Assembly: GCA_038373885.1 (NCBI GenBank)
Contig: JAWZYV010014431.1
Coordinates: 62,001 to 126,000, forward strand
Direction: 5' to 3'
Length of the DNA stretch: 64,000 nucleotides
Origin: Cheiracanthium punctorium
Taxonomy: Eukaryota; Arthropoda; Arachnida; Araneae; Cheiracanthiidae
Part shown: positions 58,054 through 64,000 of the stretch, in pieces
How the letters are laid out: each line of letters opens with the position of its first letter
Position numbering within the stretch: the stretch's first letter is position 1
Position numbers and translations under genes: made by a program
The notes under the pieces: generated by a model
What the model saw: the letters and a program-made list of their open reading frames with translations, nothing else
What the model was told of the DNA's origin: nothing
Database searches by the model: none

Positions 58054-58225
58054 CAGGGGCGTAGCCAAGGGGGGGGGGGGTAAGGGGGTCATAACCCCCC
58101 CATGAGAAAATTTTTGCTATACAAAATGTATATTCTTCACTCCCTTATCACACACATGTATGCATATATGCGAGTTGCAGTAGGCGTAACCCCCCCCCAT
58201 AAAAAAATTTCTGGCTACGCCCCTG
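58054..58225. mobile_element. hAT MITE with 8-bp TSD (7/8 match)
   Basis: Ends caggggcgtagcca and tggctacgcccctg are exact inverted repeats of 14 bp. The flanks are taagtaag (58046-58053) and taagtatg (58226-58233). The 172-bp body is the same family as 39600-39776. Confidence 0.85.
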
Positions 58226-58316
58226 TAAGTATGGTATCACGTATCAGTAAACTTCACCTTCTGGATAGCACTGAAAGACAAGTTTGAGGAAACTCTGAGA
58301 AGGTTTTCGCCTAAGG

Positions 58317-58630
58317 CAGCAGTTCCCAACTTTTTAACATCGCCCCCCCCCCCTCCCCAACAAAGACTAACTTACGGTGGCGCCCTCCCTCACACTTTTC
58401 AGCATACATTCAGTTTTTTAATCTTCAAAAATGAACATTTAGTCGAACTTTCTACAAAGTAATGTCATCCGTAAAGTTTGAATGAACATTCTAAGCAAAA
58501 ATGGATATATATTTGAGTAAAAATGAGAATAAATTAGATGATTTTTTAAAAACATGTATCACTACTTGCTCTTTGGTTTTTCTCACCCCCCCCCTGCAAA
58601 TGCCTGAGCCCCACAGGTTGAGAAACGCTG
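58317..58630. mobile_element. probable hAT MITE
   Basis: It starts cagcagttcccaac and ends gttgagaaacgctg, an imperfect inverted repeat typical of hAT MITEs. The flanking 8-mers gcctaagg and ttctaaga share five positions. The body has C-rich runs and no coding region. Confidence 0.55.
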
Positions 58631-59192
58631 TTCTAAGAGATGGGGGGGGGGGGGAAGGATGCTAACTAAGTAGTGCTGTATACAGGAACTTGTAAGATGA
58701 AACCTTGCAAAAACATTGTAGAGGGGCATTTCAACGGGGAAAGCACTTTCCTAGAAGTCTGCAATATAAACTTAAACAAACAAAAAAAATTTTGGCCTAT
58801 GTTCCGTATCCGGTGCCCCTTGGTTCTGGCGACATCGTGAGCGATGTTCAACGTTAGTAAAGTACCCTGCCGATGGTAGTTTGACTGGCAACCATAAAGA
58901 AATGTGTACAGCTTGGCGACGTTTTTTTTAGAGGAATGATAATGCGTGAAATATTGTAAATTGGATAATTTAGAACTATTGAAAGAAGCGAAATTTCTTG
59001 CACTTTCGGGCATGCGTAATAGTTGTTTTTTAATCTAGCTACTGTGTATGTGTGACGTAAGCAGATGAATGTAACGAATTCGCTTGCTCAATTTGACGTC
59101 ATTAATCTGTTAATTTGCGTTTTGCGCATGCGTTATTGTTATTTTTCGTTTCTTCCTGTTTCGTCTACTATTCTAATTTGCTTCAACTTGTA

Positions 59193-59480
59193 CTAATGTT
59201 TTTTTGGGGGTCTCGCAGAGGGGCCCGCGTTAGCATATTTTCGAGGGGGCCCTTTTGAGGCGGTGGCCGGACCCACTGATGTTTTTTTGGGTCTCGCAGA
59301 GGGGCCGCGTTAGCATATTTTCGAGGGGGCCCTTTTGAGGCGGTGGCTGGACACACTGATGTTTTTTTGGGTCTCGCAGAGGGGCCCGCGTTATCATATT
59401 TTAGAGGGGGCCCTTTTGAGGCGGTAGCCGGACCCACTGATGTTTTTTTTGGGGTCTCGCAGAGTGGCTCGCGCGCCCTC
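59193..59480. repeat. 81-bp minisatellite, about 3.5 copies
   Basis: Units begin at about 59193, 59276, 59356 and 59437 and contain tctcgcagaggggcc, gcatattttcgagggggccc and ttttgaggcggtgg. The 81-bp period keeps minus-strand frames open, but single-base differences shift the frame between units, so coding is unlikely. Confidence 0.85.
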
Positions 59481-60082
59481 CGAGAAAAATGTTTTTACAC
59501 TACATAAATGGGGCTTTTACCAATATTTAGCAGGCTTTATACTAGATAAAATGAATATTCACTATTTGCGCCCCCCCTCCGAAAGAGTTTCTGCTTCCGC
59601 CCTTGGAGAACATATGTAAAGCTGACGTCATAAACTTGAAAATCGTCTGGATTTTTTATCGCATGTTGTTCTGGAAAATCGTTTTTTTTTTAATCAGAAT
59701 CTGAGTGGCAATTCTGATAATTAAATGCGATGCATTTGAAGTATAGAATTTTCATTTAGTGTTAATTGCATGAAGATTGAAGTTTGGTGTTCTTTGATTC
59801 TGAGTCGAATAAGTTTGTGTTGACTTTTCCTTGTGTTTTTGATTCCGTTTTACGGACCCTTTAACGTATTTTAGTGAGCGTCTCGGGGAATTTCTTAGTT
59901 AGTATGGATGTGTGGAATATAGAATGGGGGGGGGGAAAGTGAGGTAAGTGCTTCTCTAATTGTACTTTTTCTAATGTTTTGCTGTGGATTTGACTGTTTT
60001 ATATAGTGTCATTTACTTAGAATTTGTGTTTCTTTGTAAAATTTTAGTGGTATATACTAGTGTTTATTCGTCACAAGACGAC

Positions 60083-60193
60083 GATAGCCTTTGGAGCTTG
60101 GCAGTCGCCAGGGAGGCTTGGCGCCATGGCTGGAGCTTGGCGCCAAGGTCTGTTGCGCTCGCACTTGGCGATCACCAAGCTCCAGTGGCTATC
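60083..60193. repeat. long imperfect hairpin
   Basis: The arm 60083-60109 (gatagcctttggagcttggc...) is the near reverse complement of 60167-60193. The 57-bp loop holds further cttggcgccaagg-type palindromes, so the whole 111 bp can fold back. No coding role was seen. Confidence 0.65.
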
Positions 60194-60199
60194 GCCGTG

Positions 60200-61640
60200 T
60201 TTACATGAGGGGCACCGTCTTGTATGATTTTACCAAAATTTTTTTTCAAAAAATGTTAATTTTTCGCTAAACTCTTCTTCAGTCATTTCGGCGCCCCCTT
60301 TACCTTGACGCCTTTGTGCGGTGCACAACCTGCACACCCGCTAGCGACGGGCCTGCAGATGCTTATATTTTGTCAACCATTTTCAAATCAGAACACAAAT
60401 TGTTTATCAATAGTCAATCTGTATCTTCTAAAAAGCATATATAAGGTGTGTCCCAAAATGATAGTGCCATTCAAATATTTTGTCTTATGCAAAGAAGGAG
60501 TCCACAAATGAGGTACTGCACAAATAAAATTAATATTAGATAGGTTTTACATTATTATAGGTTTATATATTACATTAATATGTTTTACATTAGGAATTCT
60601 AGTGTGATTTTAACTTTCATATTTCTTGGATAACTTTTAAAAATTAACTGATTTCCCTTCTTGCTGTTTACATTAAGGAGGTTTCAAAAGAGTTTCTCAT
60701 TTTAATGAAGTTTCCGTTATTCTTATAATGCAGCTGACGCTCAAATAGATTTTCTTTTCTTTTTTTTTAAACACATTTTTAAAAATTATTTAAATATTAC
60801 AAACGATTTTATATAATATTTAAATATAAAATCGTTTTTAATATTTAAAACACTTACATTTTTTTGTTAAATATTTCTTTTCAAATTTAAATTTTGTAGG
60901 AGGGGGCAAGGGGGCGGGGATACCACCCCCCTGCCCCGTCCCAACTCCAATATAAGAAATTTCAAGTAAATTATGAGATTAATTCAAGAATTATTCAAAT
61001 TTTTCCTTAGATTATGCAAAGGCACATCTAAATTACGTAAATATTTATAGGAATTTAGGTAATATGTAAACCACTTAACACCTGCAACGCCGGATGACTA
61101 TAGAGCTGCAGTTTCGGATAAAAAATTGTTTGTTGGTTTCCCATCAGCAAAATTGCTCGTCTAGATCACCTCTATGTATGAATAAAAATTCATCTATTGC
61201 AGATAATCAAAAGTGCTCTTGCCGATGTCTTAATTCGATGAGTCGGTGAGTCAGTGATGAGTGGATGAACGCCCATGCAGAAAATGAGCAGTCATTGCAA
61301 CTTGGGATTTTCTTCCATTACAAAAGAGCAGTAGTTATTTTAGCTTTCTTTTAACAAGGTTACATGTTTGTTTGTTTTTTTTGTATATGCAATTTATGAA
61401 CGCATTGCAGTATAATAATCTGGAAGTATAAAAGACACCGGAAAATTACAAAACATGAAGTTTTTGAGATAACGACTTGAAATAAAAGGGAATCGGTTTG
61501 TAAATGGAAATGTAGGCTACGGCCAATTATCTACGTTAGGACTTTAGGTTGGGGTGGGATAGCCCTCCTTGGGGGACTTTCTAAGGGGTCCTAACCTGTA
61601 TTTATGCAAAGTTTCGGAAAAAAAAACACGGGAAAACTCC
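60200..61640. other. non-coding region
   Basis: AT-rich, with a C/G-rich patch at 60897-60945. No genes were recognised. Confidence 0.5.
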
Positions 61641-61649
61641 GAACAGTTA

Positions 61650-61740
61650 GGTTGGTGCATGCGACCTAGTTTCAAACCAAGCACCTTCCGTCTCCCAGTT
61701 CAAGAGCATTAGCTCTATGCCACTGGTGGGGCGGGAGTCA
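61650..61740 (-). repeat. possible tRNA-derived SINE head or tRNA relic
   Basis: On the minus strand tggcatagagctaatgct resembles a polymerase III A box, and about 30 nt later ggtttgaaactag resembles a B box. The spacing fits a tRNA-like promoter, but a clean cloverleaf with anticodon could not be drawn. Confidence 0.25.
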
Positions 61741-62370
61741 ATTTGTAAGGGAAAACACATTTATTCGAGATATCAAGAATTTGAATGTTCGAGATATCGA
61801 AGTTAAACTGTAATTAAATTTACATATGTCTCTTAATTTTATAAAAATAACTGCAATTTGTGTAAAAGCATACAAATTTAGTCATGTTAAATTTATAAAA
61901 TAAATTTTCAGTGAATTTACAGCAATATTCTTGCAGAAAACACTTTTGTTTCCGATAGTTTTTCTGCAAAAAAAAAAAAAAAAAAATGAGTAGAATTTTC
62001 TTTGCTGAACTTTTTTTAAGGAATTTCAACTATATGAAATATTTTAAGCGTTAACCTGAAAAGCTCTTAAAAGGGGCTTTCAAGATTTTATAGATACGTA
62101 CAAGGCCATAACCAGGGAGGGGAGATCATGGGGGTTTGAACCCCCTCCAAAATTACAGTAAATGCATTAATAGTTTATTTGCATTGATTCTAGAGATCAG
62201 TTAATTTAATTTTAGCACTACAGATCCCCTCCACCCACCGAAATTAAGGCTACTATAGGGGGGAGCTGACTTGCCCGGAATTTTGGTTCGAAAGTTGTGT
62301 CAGGCCGCCATATTGGATCGTACGCCTATGTCATAAAATTTATGTTTTCTAATTGTTCAAGATCAATAAA
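61741..62370. other. non-coding region
   Basis: It contains a poly-A run (61968-61986) and, at 62100-62270, ggagggg and ccccctcc motifs like a decayed hAT MITE. No gene was recognised. Confidence 0.4.
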
Positions 62371-62522
62371 AATGGTTGGATATTGTGCAGTGAATTTTTC
62401 AAATCGCACGGAAACGGGTTATCGTCTTTTTAGGTCCCCTGAAAAATCATGACAGAAGGAAAAAATGGATTATAAATTGCAGAAGGGAGAGTTGGAATCC
62501 AACTGCGAATTCAAGATTATGT
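62371..62522 (+). pseudogene. THAP-domain first exon, damaged
   Basis: MVGYCAVNFSNRTETGYRLF starts like a THAP zinc finger. The second Cys of the expected C-x-V-x-C type start appears replaced by Phe. After a one-base frame change at about 62440, DRRKKWIINCRRESWNPTAN and SRLCE follow, ending at a gtaagt donor. A GC-richer upstream stretch (ggccgccatattgg) would suit a promoter and 5' UTR. It may be a THAP host gene exon, a P-element-type relic, or a pseudogene. The next exon is not recognised in the window. Confidence 0.55.
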
Positions 62523-64000
62523 GAAGTAAGTCTGAAATTATTTTAAAATGTAGTTTTAGTTTTGCAGTTATGTGTATAAATCTGTGATCTAACTCTTTAT
62601 TTTCCTTTCAATTATTATATTCATACATATTATACGCTATTTTTTCTCGTGTTGTTACTGTTAGGGTTGCCGTAATTATTACCTTTTAAAAGCATTTAAT
62701 ATTTACGTTAATTTGACTACCGATATCATAAAACTAAATTAGTACTTACATTAAAACAATAATACAACAATATTCATGGTCTATTAGTAAAGATTATTTA
62801 GATTTTGTCTTTTATAAGAACGTAAACATTCATGATCAAACTGTCGCCAACCGACATTTGTTTTGATTTTGAAACATTGTTTTTTCTCTACTCTACTCCT
62901 TACTCTAAGTAAATACGACATTCTTATTGATATATTATCCTGCTACTAAAAAAATACAAGCATGTGTTAGCTTTTTCTTTCAATTATTACGGGATAAATG
63001 GATTGATCGTATCCCGCCAAACTTTGGCGGCATATAATCTACATCAAAATGAAATTAATACGCGATAGTTGTAATTTGTAATAAAATTGGTTTAACTTAT
63101 CACTTGAATTATTCTTCTTCAAAATTAAACTCATCAAATGACATTATAAAATGACGTTGTATTTTAATTATAGTAAAAGTTAAATTCAACATATAATTGG
63201 TAGTGTTTCTTTAGGGATATTTTAACAAAACTAGACATGATGCATAGAATGTTGTTGTCCTTTGTACCTTCAAAAGTATATATATATAAATACATTTCCA
63301 GTTTCACACAAAATGATTTGATACTTTTTCCCAATAATTGAATTGGCCTTGCTCTTCTGAAAAATAAAAACAAATTCTATTTTATATGTCTCTTTCAAAT
63401 ATCTACCTCCTCTAATTGTTAATTTATGTATTAAAAACAATGTGTTTAAATTAGTTTACATGTTTAAAGAAAATTGTGTCTGTATTGCTCGTTTAAAAAA
63501 AAACTGGATACCTTTCCTATTTAATAACACTAGTGTTATTTGACAGCGTATACTTTGAAAAAAAATTATTTTTGTCTCATAATTTATTTAAGTGACTTTG
63601 GGCCAAGGGCCCTAGACTCTGTACGGTTGTTTTTCATATGAGGGGTTCGACCCCTAATAAGGCTTATTCGTCAAACAGGCATGATTTCCACTGACAAAAG
63701 CCTAAGATTTGATCCAATGCTACTGAGAAACACATTGCTTGGTTCTTGCATGTTTCTTAGAACATAAAAATTTAAATGTTACACTATTTTTAATTGTGTA
63801 AAACCTATAAAAACCTTGCATATTTGCCATCCAAGGCGATTTTTCATAATTTGGTGACTTACGTATACGTTTAGTTCATAACGATTTCTAAGAAAACAGT
63901 GCTTCATATGTTTTCTTTGATAAAATGTATGGAACAGCTAGAATATCTTGCTATCAATGGTGATTTATCATTATTTGGCAATTTACACATGCTCATAACC
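62523..64000. other. AT-rich non-coding end of window
   Basis: No coding homology was seen. A B-box-like motif gggttcgacccc occurs at about 63645 with a weak tRNA-like context. A short inverted motif aacactagtgtt occurs at about 63526. Confidence 0.45.

Noticed and set aside
59183..59437. Minus-strand open frame with a 27-residue repeat
   Set aside because: The frame shifts between units relative to the DNA repeat, so the openness is a by-product of a GC-rich minisatellite.
63596..63680. tRNA gene from a perfect-looking B box
   Set aside because: A gggttcgacccc motif is present, but no A box at the right distance and no cloverleaf with a plausible anticodon arm could be drawn.

Overview
This is eukaryotic DNA. 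It is AT-rich, has many homopolymer runs and microsatellites, and contains GT-AG introns and AATAAA signals. The mix of transposable elements (LOA-like and Jockey LINEs, a spliced PIF/Harbinger, Polinton/Maverick, piggyBac, pogo/Tigger, several hAT transposases, hAT MITEs) fits an arthropod, possibly a chelicerate or a hemipteran. The species cannot be named from the sequence. No ordinary host gene is recognised with confidence. Almost every coding segment is a relic of a mobile element, most with frameshifts or stops.

Layout, left part. At 94-1530 is a broken Ty3/gypsy gag-pol piece, and at 3087-3436 the C-terminal end of a Ulp1-like protease. A LOA/R1-group LINE occupies 3545-10829, with ORF1, endonuclease, RT and RNase H. 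It is flanked by a 9-bp target duplication and split by a 2.04-kb insertion. A hAT transposase relic (11110-12000) and a relic of an uncharacterised family (12350-13340) follow. At 13923-18563 is the best preserved gene of the window: a six-exon Myb/SANT-like accessory gene of a PIF/Harbinger element. It converges on a truncated Harbinger transposase (18606-19121, minus strand) carrying one in-frame stop. A 5'-truncated pogo transposase abuts it (19231-20252). A gypsy integrase C-terminus with a possible long LTR (20920-23600) and a piggyBac C-terminus with three consecutive perfect hairpins (23608-24388) come next.

Middle part. 24400-28490 is mostly non-coding, with a short Jockey 3' fragment bounded by a 13-bp target duplication and a roughly 174-bp tandem repeat. 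Two defective Jockey-clade LINEs lie head to tail on the minus strand (28490-34105 and 34106-37912). The first is a chimera of two subfamilies; the second has lost the RT active site but keeps RNase H. 37913-41250 is low-complexity DNA with one hAT MITE.

Right part. A DDE_3 (Tc1/IS630-like) transposase relic lies at 41302-42666. A Polinton/Maverick remnant follows: a protein-primed DNA polymerase B cut into many exon-like blocks (43233-49190), an adenain-like protease (49448-50029) and a packaging ATPase (50170-50790). A perfectly delimited hAT MITE has landed in the polymerase. Beyond it are an uncharacterised element protein, another hAT, another pogo, a roughly 175-bp satellite-like array, a solo LTR, foldback and hAT MITEs, an 81-bp minisatellite and a THAP-domain exon (62371-62522).

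The genes do not form one pathway. The window is a nested record of insertions. The most notable items are the intron-rich Polinton polymerase, the intact spliced Harbinger accessory gene beside a dead transposase, the piggyBac-linked hairpin cluster, and the LINE junctions that record template switching.
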